A DNA stretch of 64,000 nucleotides from Chloroflexota bacterium (GTDB lineage: Bacteria; Chloroflexota; Ktedonobacteria; Ktedonobacterales; JADMIN01), in NCBI GenBank assembly GCA_021323855.1, contig JAJPKE010000035.1:62001-126000 (forward strand). The letters run 5' to 3'. A model generated the notes under the pieces. It saw only the letters and a list, made by a program, of their open reading frames with translations. It did not search any database and was not told the origin of the DNA. The position numbers and the translations under genes were made by a program. This document shows positions 40,712-48,949 of the stretch, one piece after another. The number at the start of each line of letters is the position of its first letter. Within the stretch, counting starts at the first letter, position 1.

Positions 40712-41494
40712 TCAGACGGCGCGCGGGCCAATGGTCAGCCCGCCATCGAGAACCAGCGCCTGCCCCGTCATGAACGCCGCATCGTCTGAGGCGAGGTAGA
40801 GCGCGGCGCGTGCCACATCGCCGGGCGTGCCCATGCGCCCCAGCGGCGACTGGCGCGCCAGATATGCCTGCGCCGCCTCGGCGGGCGCACCAGGAATCAA
40901 GCGTTGAACGGCTTTTTCCACCATTGGCGTCCAGATCCAGGAGGGGCAAATGGCGTTGGCGCGCACGTTATGCGCTGCGCCTTCCGCCGCGAAGATGCGC
41001 ATCAGGTGAATGACGCCCGCCTTCGACGCGCCATACGCCGCGAATCCCGGCGCGCCAATGATACCCGCTACTGAACCGAGCGCAATAATGCTGCCCCCCT
41101 GGCGGCTGAGCGCGGGGAACGCATACTTCGCGGAGAGAAATGTTCCTTTGAGATTGACGGCAATGGTATTCTCGAAGGTCGCTTCATCCAGTTCGAGGAC
41201 CGGCGCACTGTCGCCCACACCGGCGCAGGTCATCAGAATATCCAGTTTTCCATAACGTTCCAGCGTGGCCGCGACGACCCGCTCGCACTCCGCACCCCGC
41301 GTGACATCCAGCCGCTCCCCTGAGGCGACGCCGCCATTCGCGGTCGCTTCGGTGGCAGCGGCGCGGGCGCCTTCCTCATTCAAATCAGCAAAGACGACGG
41401 ATGCGCCCTCCGCGACGAAGAGAGTCGCGGATGCCTTGCCTAGACCGGACGCCGCGCCTGTGACCAATGCCACCCGTCCATCGAGTTTGCCCAT
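40712..41494 (-). CDS. Short-chain dehydrogenase/reductase (SDR)
   Basis: 260-residue classical SDR. The nucleotide-binding motif is TGAASGLG (TGxxxGxG); D in FADLNEEG near residue 36 suggests NAD. NNAG-like motif is CAGVG, with the catalytic Ser in IIALGSVAGI and Tyr-Lys in YGASK. The C-terminal ALVLDGGLTIG ends the fold. It would oxidise or reduce a small alcohol/ketone; the substrate is not identifiable. The ATG at 41494 is preceded by GAGAGG; an in-frame start 20 codons upstream lacks one. Single gene. Confidence 0.9.
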   Translation of the reverse strand: MGKLDGRVALVTGAASGLGKASATLFVAEGASVVFADLNEEGARAAATEATANGGVASGERLDVTRGAECERVVAATLERYGKLDILMTCAGVGDSAPVLELDEATFENTIAVNLKGTFLSAKYAFPALSRQGGSIIALGSVAGIIGAPGFAAYGASKAGVIHLMRIFAAEGAAHNVRANAICPSWIWTPMVEKAVQRLIPGAPAEAAQAYLARQSPLGRMGTPGDVARAALYLASDDAAFMTGQALVLDGGLTIGPRAV

Positions 41495-41629
41495 TGCGCT
41501 GATCCTCTCATAACTGCTGGTGATATCTGACTGTTGCCGTAGCAAGTGTATCATGTCGCGTGGTCAATGAGCGCCCGCGCCACAGGCGCTATACAACAGC
41601 CAGAAGGTTCCAGTCAAATGTTCCATCGC

Positions 41630-41658
41630 TTGCCGGAGCGCGTGTAGAGGTGTATACT
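41630..41658 (+). promoter_or_regulatory. Probable sigma-70 promoter of rplI
   Basis: TTGCCG (41630-41635), 17-base spacer, TATACT (41653-41658). It lies about 113 bases before the rplI start, leaving a leader of about 105 bases. Confidence 0.65.
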
Positions 41659-41771
41659 GGTTGGGAGTGTGCCCCAGGCGTTGCGTGCAAACCCATGCCA
41701 ATCATGTCAGGTACTGTAGTCTTGCAGTCTGGCGCACGTAACCAGGGAATCAGAGGAGCGAAAGACAACAC

Positions 41772-42290
41772 ATGAAGGTTATTTTGTTACATGAGGTGCC
41801 GGGACTGGGCAAGCCGGGCGATGTCAAAGAGGTGGCCAACGGCTATGCCCGCAACTATCTGCTGCCGCGCCAGTTGGTGACGGCGGCGACGGGCACCGAA
41901 CTGGCGAATCTGCGCGAGCGCGTGGCGGCGGCGCAGCGGCGCGTGCAGAAGCAACGTGAAACTAACGAGGCGCTGGCGGCCCAACTGGCTGCTGTCACAC
42001 TGACGTTCGCTGTGCGCGTCGGCCAGGGCAATCGCCTCTACGGCTCCGTCACCAGCCAGAGCATCGCCGATGCGCTGAAAGAGCAGGAGGGGCTGAGCGT
42101 TGACCGCCGCCTGATTCAGTTGCGCGACCCACTGCGCCAGCTTGGCGAATTCGAGGTTGGCGTGCGGATAGCGCAGGGCGTCGAGCCAAAGGTTAAAGTC
42201 AAGATTGTGTCGGCGCAATCGCTCGAATCGGAGTCTGAGGAAGCGGAAACCGCTACTGAGGCAACAACGGAAACAGCGGAAGCGGAATAG
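41772..42290 (+). CDS. rplI: 50S ribosomal protein L9
   Basis: 172-residue bL9, which binds 23S rRNA at the base of the L1 stalk. The N-terminal domain is MKVILLHEVPGLGKPGDVKEV and ANGYARNYLLPRQLV, a near-perfect family signature, followed by the long connecting helix and the C-terminal domain (LYGSVTSQSIADALKEQEGLSVDRRLIQL). An acidic, Glu/Thr/Ala-rich tail of about 25 residues extends beyond the usual end. It has its own promoter and a strong terminator, so it is monocistronic and not in the usual rpsF-rpsR operon. The ribosome binding site AGAGGAG lies 13 bases upstream. Confidence 0.96.
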   Translation: MKVILLHEVPGLGKPGDVKEVANGYARNYLLPRQLVTAATGTELANLRERVAAAQRRVQKQRETNEALAAQLAAVTLTFAVRVGQGNRLYGSVTSQSIADALKEQEGLSVDRRLIQLRDPLRQLGEFEVGVRIAQGVEPKVKVKIVSAQSLESESEEAETATEATTETAEAE

Positions 42291-42327
42291 TCGCCGCCTT
42301 TCTCTAGCTATTCACCCCCATGTTATG

Positions 42328-42357
42328 AAGAGGACCCTGCTATCGGGTCCTCTTTTT
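42328..42357 (+). terminator. Rho-independent terminator after rplI
   Basis: Stem of nine to ten base pairs (AGAGGACCC with GGGTCCTCT), loop TGCTATC, then TTTTT, 38 bases after the rplI stop. Confidence 0.9.
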
Positions 42358-42630
42358 GCGTATTCTGGGGTATTTCCAGCAGGATGCCTGGATGATTGTC
42401 GCAGCTTGACAGAATATCTGGCACAAAAGATGCATTTCCATCTCATGCGATGTTCCTTGCTATGAACTATGGCAGTCCATGCCTGTTTTTCTATGGTCTT
42501 ATCGTCAATCGTACACCAGCCATCATCGTCGCCGGCCAGTCATCTGATGATTCAGGTGACGTTGCCTGACCCTGAATCTCCGCCCAGTCTCATTACCTGG
42601 CGCTAGCCTACATGAGAGGATGCCACTTCT

Positions 42631-44055
42631 ATGTCCATGGACATCAACCAGCTTACCCAGCCGCTTATCATCCCTCGCGCGTCGCCACAATTGGTGGCCG
42701 CCAATCATATCCTTGCTCTCTCTTCCACAGAGCTTCAAGCGTTGATCCATCGCGAGGTTGAAGAGAATCCGGCGATGGAGGTGGAAGAAGTGGCCGTGTG
42801 TCCGCAGTGTTCGCGTCCGCTACAAAATGGCGTTTGCCTGCACTGTTCGCACTCGTCCAAACAGGAGACGCGGCATACATCCGGCGACGATTTCAGCGAT
42901 GACGGCGATATCTGGCGGCGACACACCAGCAGCGGCGACGATGAGTTCGACCCGACAACCCGTGTTCCTGCGCAGATGAGCCTGGCGGAGCATCTCACCC
43001 TGTCGTTGCAGGCGCAATACACCGTGAAGGATGCGCCGATCATCGAATATCTCGTGGGAAACCTCGACGAAGACGGACGTTTGCACTGTAATGTAGAGGA
43101 GATGGTCAATCTCTTCGAGGTGGATGAACACCGCATCAAACGTATGATTCGCTCATTGCAGAGCATGGAGCCGGTCGGCGTCGGCGCACGCGATCTGCGC
43201 GAGTGCCTGCTGATCCAGTTGCGCTATCTAGAGTCGCAGGGCGTTCACCAGCCGTTTGCCCGCGAGGTTATCAGTCGTTTTCTGCCGCAACTCAGCGAAC
43301 ACAAATATGGGCATATCGCCCTGGCGCTGGGTACGACAACCGAAACCATCCATGAGGTGAGCGAATTCATCAGGCGCAACCTCAACCCGTTCCCGGCGCG
43401 TGGCTACCTGGGAACGAATCTGACGGGCGGCGGCGAATCTACCAGCCCGATTGTGCCGGATGTCATCATCAGCAAGCGCGAATTGCCGGACGGCACGGTG
43501 CAATATGATGTCGAGGTCGTGGAGTCCAAACGCTTCTTCCTGAACATCAATCCGGCCTATGCCCAGCTCTATGCCGACGCAAACAAGAGCCAGATGCTCC
43601 TCAGCGAGGACGAGCGCAAGCATATCCATCAGTATGTCGCACGGGCCAAGCTCTTCATCTCCAACATTGACCAGCGCCGCAAAACGCTGACCAAGATTAC
43701 CCGCCATCTCATCGAGTTGCAGCGCGATTTCCTCGACAACGGCATCCGCGCGCTGGTCCCGCTGACGCGCGCACGAGTCGCGGCGGACCTGGGCATGCAC
43801 GAATCCACCGTGAGCCGCGCCACCGCCGCGAAATATTGCATGCTGCCCAACGGCGAGGTGATTCCCTTCAGCAATTTCTTCGTCGCCAACCTGGGTGTCA
43901 AAGATATCATCAAGGGGTTGATTGACAAAGAGCAACGACCGCTGACCGATCAGGATTTAGCGGGCATCCTGTCCTCGCACGGCATTCCGGTCGCCAGGCG
44001 CACCGTGGCGAAGTATCGTGAGCAGTTGGGGATTCTCCCCTCAACACTTCGCTAG
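42631..44055 (+). CDS. rpoN: RNA polymerase sigma-54 factor with inserted zinc ribbon
   Basis: 474-residue sigma-54. The activator-interacting domain (about 8-50) is QPLIIPRASPQLVAANHILALSS and then TELQALIHREVEENPAME. The core-binding domain (about 115-310) has SLAEHLTLSLQAQY, EYLVGNLDEDGRL and MEPVGVGARDLRECLLIQL. The DNA-binding domain has HESTVSRATAAKYCMLPNGEV and the RpoN box ARRTVAKYREQLGIL near 456. Between domains, where others have an acidic region II, lies CPQCSRPLQNGVCLHC (57-72), a clear four-Cys zinc ribbon, followed by a Ser/Asp-rich stretch. It needs AAA+ enhancer-binding activators, none of which are in the window. Start at 42631 after GAGAGG; ATG two codons later is possible. 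Confidence 0.94.
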   Translation: MSMDINQLTQPLIIPRASPQLVAANHILALSSTELQALIHREVEENPAMEVEEVAVCPQCSRPLQNGVCLHCSHSSKQETRHTSGDDFSDDGDIWRRHTSSGDDEFDPTTRVPAQMSLAEHLTLSLQAQYTVKDAPIIEYLVGNLDEDGRLHCNVEEMVNLFEVDEHRIKRMIRSLQSMEPVGVGARDLRECLLIQLRYLESQGVHQPFAREVISRFLPQLSEHKYGHIALALGTTTETIHEVSEFIRRNLNPFPARGYLGTNLTGGGESTSPIVPDVIISKRELPDGTVQYDVEVVESKRFFLNINPAYAQLYADANKSQMLLSEDERKHIHQYVARAKLFISNIDQRRKTLTKITRHLIELQRDFLDNGIRALVPLTRARVAADLGMHESTVSRATAAKYCMLPNGEVIPFSNFFVANLGVKDIIKGLIDKEQRPLTDQDLAGILSSHGIPVARRTVAKYREQLGILPSTLR

Positions 44056-44069
44056 ACCATCGCTTTCCA

Positions 44070-45377
44070 TCACGTGCGCACGTAGGTCATCGGGCCGACC
44101 AGCATCACCAGCCCTTTGAGTTCCAGCATCACCAGCGTGCCGGAGACGGTGGCGACGGGCAAGCCAGAGGCGCGGCAGAGATCGTCTATGTGCTGCGCCT
44201 CGCCGCTTGCGCTGAGCAGTTTGAGCAGGCTCGCCTCCGCCTCGTTCTCCGGCAGCAGTTCGCGCATCTCGCGCTGCTGCGGCACCATGTGCAGGTTCAG
44301 CTCATCGAGGATATCGCTGATCTCCAGCACTAGCTTCGCGCCATCCTGGATCAGCCGCAACGCCCCCGCGCTCGACTTGTTATAGATGCTGCCAGGAACG
44401 GCAAAGACATCGCGCCCCTGTTCACCAGCAAAGCGTGCCGTGATAAGTGCGCCACTGTCTTTGGGAGCCTCCGCCACAAGGACGCCGAGCGACAGCCCGC
44501 TGATGAGGCGATTGCGCGCGGGAAAGTTGCCGGCGTCTGGCTGCGTCCCTGGCGGGAATTCGGTGACAATAGCGCCCTGCTCGATGATGCGCGCCGCCAG
44601 CTTCGCATTCTCCGGCGGATAGACCAGATCAGGACCGCAGCCAAGCACAGCGATAGTGCGCCCCTCAGCGGCGAGCGCGGCGTTGTGCGCGTAGGTGTCA
44701 ATGCCGCGCGCCAGCCCGCTGACAATCGTGATCTGCTGCCGCACCAACTCCGCCGTGAATTGCTCCGTCACCTGGCGGCCATAGGTGGTCGCGCGGCGTG
44801 TGCCGACGATGGCCACCGCCCAATCATCCTCCGGCAGCAGCTTGCCGCGTAGATAGAGAACCGGCGGCGGCAGCGAAATCTCCGCGAGCAGGCGCGGATA
44901 GTTTGCATCATTCCAGCGCAGTACGCCAACGCGCAGCTTGACCAGTCGCTCCAACTCGGCATCCGGCACGATGCGCCTGCGTTGCTCCGCGAAGCTCGTT
45001 ACGGTGCGTGCGTCCAATCCTGCCGCCTGCCAATCCTCCGGCTCAGAGCGCCAGACGGTTTCGGCGCTGCCAAACGCCTCCAAAAGCAGGCGAAAGCGCG
45101 CCGGTCCGATGCCACGCACGCGATTGAGCGCCAGCCAGAATGGCAGATCAGGGTCGCTGATATCATCACGTGGCTCCGGCACGTTGGCGGGCGCGGTATA
45201 GGCGACGGCCTGCGGCGCAACCCAGCCCTCGCCGCGCGGCTCCGCTATAGTTTGCTCTGCGGCCAGCGGCGCATACTCCGCTAGGATCTCTGCCGGAGCT
45301 GCCGCTGCTTCAACCGAGTCGTCGCTCTGCTCCTCGCGCGCAATGTGAGGTTCTCCCGGCTGGGTTTGCTCCGGCAT
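44070..45377 (-). CDS. dprA: DNA-processing protein DprA
   Basis: 435-residue DprA/Smf. The Rossmann-like core is present: AVAIVGTRRATTYGRQVTEQF, TIVSGLARGIDTYAH, IAVLGCGPDLVYPPEN, FPARNRLISGLSLGVLVAEA and GSALIT-like SGALITARFAGEQGRDVFAVPG. DprA loads RecA on incoming single-stranded DNA during transformation. The C-terminal about 65 residues form a winged-helix domain (HIDDLCRASGLPVATVSGTLVMLELKGLV). The N-terminal about 75 residues before the SAM-like region are Ala/Glu/Pro-rich and not typical. The ATG at 45377 follows AAAGGG; a start 13 codons earlier is possible. Ends 14 bases from the convergent rpoN stop. Confidence 0.94.
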   Translation of the reverse strand: MPEQTQPGEPHIAREEQSDDSVEAAAAPAEILAEYAPLAAEQTIAEPRGEGWVAPQAVAYTAPANVPEPRDDISDPDLPFWLALNRVRGIGPARFRLLLEAFGSAETVWRSEPEDWQAAGLDARTVTSFAEQRRRIVPDAELERLVKLRVGVLRWNDANYPRLLAEISLPPPVLYLRGKLLPEDDWAVAIVGTRRATTYGRQVTEQFTAELVRQQITIVSGLARGIDTYAHNAALAAEGRTIAVLGCGPDLVYPPENAKLAARIIEQGAIVTEFPPGTQPDAGNFPARNRLISGLSLGVLVAEAPKDSGALITARFAGEQGRDVFAVPGSIYNKSSAGALRLIQDGAKLVLEISDILDELNLHMVPQQREMRELLPENEAEASLLKLLSASGEAQHIDDLCRASGLPVATVSGTLVMLELKGLVMLVGPMTYVRT

Positions 45378-45409
45378 GGGTCGCCCTTTCTGGATATTCG
45401 TCCGGCCTG

Positions 45410-45449
45410 TTGCCATCAGTTGCCATCAGTTGCTATCAGTTGCCATCAA
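45410..45449. repeat. Four tandem copies of a 10-base unit
   Basis: Four consecutive copies of ttgccatcag, with one substitution in the third copy and one at the end of the fourth. The block lies just upstream of dprA, between it and yihY. Nearby (about 45467-45484) are two copies of the 8-mer attatgcc. Confidence 0.9.
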
Positions 45450-45688
45450 TGGCGAACGGGCAGTACCAGCATTATGCCATTATGCCATATTGTTGCTCCG
45501 GGTGTGCGGCGGATATCGCCTGGATGGGTTCATGCAGGGCGCGGAAAATTTCTTGTCTATTGGCATGATTCTTGAGGAGTGAACACCACACCGGGGAAGG
45601 ATCGCGCTTAGCACGTTGTCCAGCGAACGCCCATGCGGAGTGACGTAGGACGTTAGAGTGCTGGACACGCTGAAGGAGGGGGTTTTAT

Positions 45689-47113
45689 ATGTCAGCCACG
45701 TTAGGGTCGCCACAGCAAGAACGTCAACAACGTCAACAAGAGCGGGAAGAATCGCCAACGCAAGAGATCAAACAAAAGGTTGAGAAGGATGTTGGGCAGG
45801 TCAAAGAGAAGGCGCAGAAGGCGCAGAAGCGTTTTGCGCCGCTCATTGCCTTCTGGACGAAGATCAACAACGACTGGATTTTCAACTGGTCGGCGGCGCT
45901 GGCCTATACATTTCTGACGTCGCTCTTTCCGCTCTTCCTGGTGATTCTCGCCATTGGCGGTTTCATTCTCGGCGCTATCTCACCGGAAAGTTTCACACGG
46001 CTGCAAAACGTGCTTGCCGGTGGCTTTCCGGGCGGCGCCAGCGGCACCGGCGGCCAGATCGTCAAGGCGGTCTTGCATCAGTTGAATCGCAGCGCCGGCG
46101 TCTTCCTGATCGTCGGTATTATCGGCGCAATCATCGCTGGCTCCGGCCTGTTCCTCTCGCTGGAGAGCGCGTTTGGCATCGCTTTCCGTGTGCGAGGGCG
46201 CGACCCCATTCCGCAACGCATCATGGCGGTCAGCATGGTGCTGCTGTATGTCATCCTCGTGCCGATTATGGTCTTTGCCTCCATTCTCCCTAGTGCAGTC
46301 CTTGGCGTGCTGCATATTGGCACCAATAATCCCGGCGGCGCGTTCTTGATTCAGGTGCTTGGCTTGCTGGTGGCGTTTGCCAGCGCCTGCCTCTTCTTCG
46401 GCGCGATCTATTTCATCGTGCCCAACCGCCGGATGTCGTTCGCGGGCATCTGGAAGGGAACACTGCTGGCCGCAGCGCTGCTGATTCTCTATGAGCTGGC
46501 GTTTCCCATCTACGAGGGGCTGTTTCTACATCCGAGCAACTACGGCTCTCTCGTTGGCTTCGTCATCGTGATCCTGACCTTTATGTATTACCTGGCGTTC
46601 ATCGTGCTGCTGGGCGCGGAGGTCAACTCAATGGCAGTGGGATTGAATCCGACCACGAAATCGCTCAGCGCCCTTCTCGAAGAACTGCAAACACGCGATC
46701 TGATGATCGAACCAGAAGCAGTGGTCAACGGGCAAGAGACACCGCAACAGGCGCAGAAGGCAGAAGAAGCGCAGGAAAACAAAGCGGGCAGCAATAGGGA
46801 AGCAGTACATCAGGCTGCCGGTTCGCAGCAGCGCGCGGCAAGCGGCAAATCAGCGTTGCCTGTGGCAGCGGCAGTTGCCACACCGCGCGAACCAGTGACC
46901 GCCGAAGCGCCTGCGCCAGCCACCTCCCCCTCAACAGCGCCCGTTACGACGCAGCCGGCCCAGCACCCACCCGCGCGACCGCTGACGAAGCGCCAGCGGC
47001 AGGCGCTCGGAGCCGTCGTCGTTGCTGGCGTGGTGGCAGTCGCGCCGGTCATTGGCATCGCCAAACGCTTCATGCTGGGCGATGATACGGAGAGACGCAT
47101 GGCTTCAGATTAG
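45689..47113 (+). CDS. YihY/BrkB-family membrane protein
   Basis: 474-residue membrane protein of the YihY (virulence factor BrkB) family. The N-terminal 45 residues are charged and Gln/Glu/Lys-rich (a probable coiled coil); then WSAALAYTFLTSLFPLFLVILAIGG opens the six-helix core. FFGAIYFIVPNRRMSFAGIWKG is the family signature before the last helices. The C-terminal about 130 residues are Ala/Gln/Pro-rich and soluble, ending with a short hydrophobic stretch (LGAVVVAGVVAVAPVIGI) that may be a further helix. Members have been called RNase BN in error; the real function is unclear. Strong GAAGGAGGGGG ribosome binding site. Monocistronic. Confidence 0.9.
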   Translation: MSATLGSPQQERQQRQQEREESPTQEIKQKVEKDVGQVKEKAQKAQKRFAPLIAFWTKINNDWIFNWSAALAYTFLTSLFPLFLVILAIGGFILGAISPESFTRLQNVLAGGFPGGASGTGGQIVKAVLHQLNRSAGVFLIVGIIGAIIAGSGLFLSLESAFGIAFRVRGRDPIPQRIMAVSMVLLYVILVPIMVFASILPSAVLGVLHIGTNNPGGAFLIQVLGLLVAFASACLFFGAIYFIVPNRRMSFAGIWKGTLLAAALLILYELAFPIYEGLFLHPSNYGSLVGFVIVILTFMYYLAFIVLLGAEVNSMAVGLNPTTKSLSALLEELQTRDLMIEPEAVVNGQETPQQAQKAEEAQENKAGSNREAVHQAAGSQQRAASGKSALPVAAAVATPREPVTAEAPAPATSPSTAPVTTQPAQHPPARPLTKRQRQALGAVVVAGVVAVAPVIGIAKRFMLGDDTERRMASD

Positions 47114-47146
47114 CTGTCAATCGCCAGTTCATCACAAGGTATCAGA

Positions 47147-47593
47147 TTAGATGCCACTGAAGGTTGGGCGCGTATACGCGGGGCGTGGTCCCTGATAAGT
47201 GGGCTGCGTCTCCTCGGCGAAGATTGTTGTCTTGATGTTGCCGCGCACGTTGAATTCGCCGACCACCCGCATCCAACGCGGTTCCAGCAACTTGACGAGA
47301 TCATCGAGTATCTCGTTGGTGGCGCCTTCATGGCTGATTGCGCGGTTGCGGAAACCATTGATGTAGAGTTTCAGGCTGCGAAGCTCCACCACCGACGGAC
47401 CCGGCACATAATCAATCACTATCGTGGCAAAATCGGGATAGCCTGAGCGTGGGCAGAGACAGGTAAACTCTGGAATCTCGAAGTGAACCACATAGTCACG
47501 AGTTGGGTGCGGATTGGGCCACGGCTCCAGCTTATTGCGCGCGATTTCCTCCTGGCCATACGTGCCCGGCGTTCGCGTCGTCTCATCGCTCAT
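47147..47593 (-). CDS. queF: NADPH-dependent 7-cyano-7-deazaguanine reductase
   Basis: 148-residue unimodular QueF, which reduces preQ0 to preQ1 in the queuosine pathway. [16 protein letters not shown] carries the nucleophile C47 and D54; [14 protein letters not shown] is the QueF substrate motif; H88-E89 in AISHEGAT bind substrate. Length and order are normal for the small Bacillus-type enzyme. No other queuosine genes (queC, queD, queE, tgt) are in the window, and no preQ1 riboswitch is seen upstream. The start at 47593 is ATG with a weak GAGG-like site. Confidence 0.95.
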   Translation of the reverse strand: MSDETTRTPGTYGQEEIARNKLEPWPNPHPTRDYVVHFEIPEFTCLCPRSGYPDFATIVIDYVPGPSVVELRSLKLYINGFRNRAISHEGATNEILDDLVKLLEPRWMRVVGEFNVRGNIKTTIFAEETQPTYQGPRPAYTRPTFSGI

Positions 47594-47694
47594 GAGAAAG
47601 TACCTCGTATCGTATGCTGAAATGGTAGAGGGGTGTTCTACCCCTGACAGCGTATTGTACCGCGTTTTCCGCAGCGAACGCGATATACTGAAAT

Positions 47695-47760
47695 CCTCAC
47701 CCCCGGCCCCTCTCCTCGCAAGGAGAGGGGTGGCCGCAGGCCGGGGTGGGGAGAGGGGTA
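47695..47760 (+). repeat. Dispersed GC-rich palindromic repeat upstream of ispD
   Basis: A double hairpin: cccctctcctcgcaaggagagggg, then ggccgcaggcc, ending ggggtggggagaggggta. Bases 47695-47714 are the exact reverse complement of 6834-6853. The last GGGGAGAGGGG lies five bases before the ispD start codon and looks like its ribosome binding site. Confidence 0.8.
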
Positions 47761-47763
47761 ATT

Positions 47764-48516
47764 ATGGCTCAGCCTGCAAACGGCGCGCAGCAAGTCATCG
47801 CGGTGATCCTGTGCGCAGGCCAGGGAACGCGCATGGGCGCCGCGCAGAACAAGGTGTTTCTGCCGCTGGCTGGCAAGCCGCTGCTGTTACATACCATCGA
47901 AGCTTTCCAGCGCGCTCGCTCGGTCAATGGCATCGTGCTGGTGGCGCATCCTCGCGAGGTGGACTATTGCCGCGATGAGATTGTGGCGCGCTATCATCTG
48001 GATCACCTGGCAAACGTCCTGGCGGTGGTTGCTGGCGGCGCGACCCGCCACCAATCCGAGGAGTGTGCGCTCTCCTATCTGCGCCCACGCATTGAAGGCG
48101 GCGAGGTGGGGATCGTGCTGTTCCACGACGGCGCGCGCCCATTCGTCACGCCTGATGAAATCGAACGGCTCATCCAGGCGGCGCGTGAGTCTGGTGGCGC
48201 GTTGCTTGGCACACGAGTGGAGACGCATGAGGTGATCGCCAGGCTGGGAGCCGATGGCGCAGTGAGCGATATCTTGCCGTCTGGCGATCTCTGGCGCGCG
48301 CAAACACCGCAGGCGTTCGCGGCGCTCACCCTGCTAGAAGCGTATGACCTGGCGCGCGGCGACGGCTTCGAGGGCACGGACACCGCCTCATCCTACGAAC
48401 GCCTGGGGCATGCCGTGCGGATGGTGGAAGGCAGCCGCGACAACATCAAAGTCACCACGCCAGATGACCTGCTACGCGGCGAGGCTATCTTGCGCCAGCG
48501 ACAGCGCGACCAATAA
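47764..48516 (+). CDS. ispD: 2-C-methyl-D-erythritol 4-phosphate cytidylyltransferase
   Basis: 250-residue IspD, third enzyme of the MEP isoprenoid pathway, forming CDP-methylerythritol. AVILCAGQGTRMG and NKVFLPLAGKPLLLHTIEAF are the nucleotide-binding motifs; HDGARPFVTPDEIE, RAQTPQAF and EGTDTASSYERLGHAVRMVEGSRDNIKVTTP complete the signature. The second Ala of the usual AAGxG is Cys here (ILCAGQG). The ATG at 47764 is preceded by GGGGAGAGGGG from the dispersed repeat; the six codons upstream in frame are encoded by the repeat. ispF is not adjacent, which is unusual. Confidence 0.94.
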   Translation: MAQPANGAQQVIAVILCAGQGTRMGAAQNKVFLPLAGKPLLLHTIEAFQRARSVNGIVLVAHPREVDYCRDEIVARYHLDHLANVLAVVAGGATRHQSEECALSYLRPRIEGGEVGIVLFHDGARPFVTPDEIERLIQAARESGGALLGTRVETHEVIARLGADGAVSDILPSGDLWRAQTPQAFAALTLLEAYDLARGDGFEGTDTASSYERLGHAVRMVEGSRDNIKVTTPDDLLRGEAILRQRQRDQ

Positions 48517-48548
48517 GCCAAACGACGACAACACCCGCTGCTATTTCC

Positions 48549-48578
48549 TTGACTTTTCCTCCCAATAAAACGTATATT
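48549..48578 (+). promoter_or_regulatory. Probable promoter of the speD leader
   Basis: TTGACT (48549-48554), 18-base spacer, TATATT (48573-48578), in a short AT-rich zone. It would start a transcript near 48586, about 365 bases before the SpeD-fusion start codon. Confidence 0.55.
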
Positions 48579-48600
48579 CTTCAGGCTGCGCGCAAATCAA

Positions 48601-48682
48601 TGACGCTGATTGACACTCATTGACACTCATTGACGCGCAGCAGATAACGACAAGATCAACACAAGATCAACATAAGATCAAC
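48601..48682 (+). repeat. Two blocks of short tandem repeats in the speD leader
   Basis: Block one (48601-48640) is four 10-base units: tgacgctgat, tgacactcat twice, and tgacgcgcag. Block two (48650-48682) is three 11-base units: acaagatcaac twice, then ataagatcaac. Both lie just downstream of the probable promoter and thus in the transcribed leader. Confidence 0.9.
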
Positions 48683-48813
48683 AATCGCAGGCACGCTACG
48701 TCGAACCGCCTCCTCGAACCGTCCGCCGGACGCTTCGCGGCTGTTTCCATCCACTTGTCGCAGGGAAGACAAGCCGTTTGGGTAGGGAGTTCGATTGCAG
48801 AGAAAGGGACTCT

Positions 48814-48918
48814 ATGAGTACCGACAGCAGTTCCCGTGCGATACACTATGCGCGGGGCAATCTGGTTGGAACCTATCTCAGTTGGTACATCGCCTGTTTC
48901 CAGAGCGGAAACAGCTAG
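48814..48918 (+). CDS. 34-residue upstream ORF in the speD leader
   Basis: A short ORF with its own ribosome binding site (GAAAGGG, seven bases before the ATG). It ends with TAG at 48916-48918, 31 bases before the SpeD-fusion GTG and in a different frame. The peptide is Ser-rich at the start and ends with GTYLSWYIACFQSGNS. Its stop codon falls next to a hairpin, the layout of an attenuator leader peptide. The reading frame and ribosome binding site are seen; a regulatory role is inferred, by analogy with upstream ORFs that control AdoMet decarboxylase in other organisms. Confidence 0.5.
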   Translation: MSTDSSSRAIHYARGNLVGTYLSWYIACFQSGNS

Positions 48919-48932
48919 CGGGCGAACCCCGC
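48894..48932 (+). promoter_or_regulatory. Two hairpins before the SpeD-fusion start
   Basis: Hairpin one has an eight-base-pair stem (48894-48901 with 48907-48914) and a five-base loop and overlaps the end of the upstream ORF. Hairpin two has a five-base-pair GC stem (48918-48922 with 48928-48932). The AGGAG ribosome binding site follows at 48939-48943. Confidence 0.5.
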
Positions 48933-48949
48933 ATAAGTAGGAGTGTGAC

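Noticed and set aside
47594-47700. preQ1 riboswitch upstream of queF
   Set aside because: No preQ1 pseudoknot-like hairpin with an A-rich tail could be seen before the queF start on the minus strand.
48601-48682. Tandem repeats considered as a CRISPR array
   Set aside because: Units are only 10-11 bases without spacers, and no cas genes are present.
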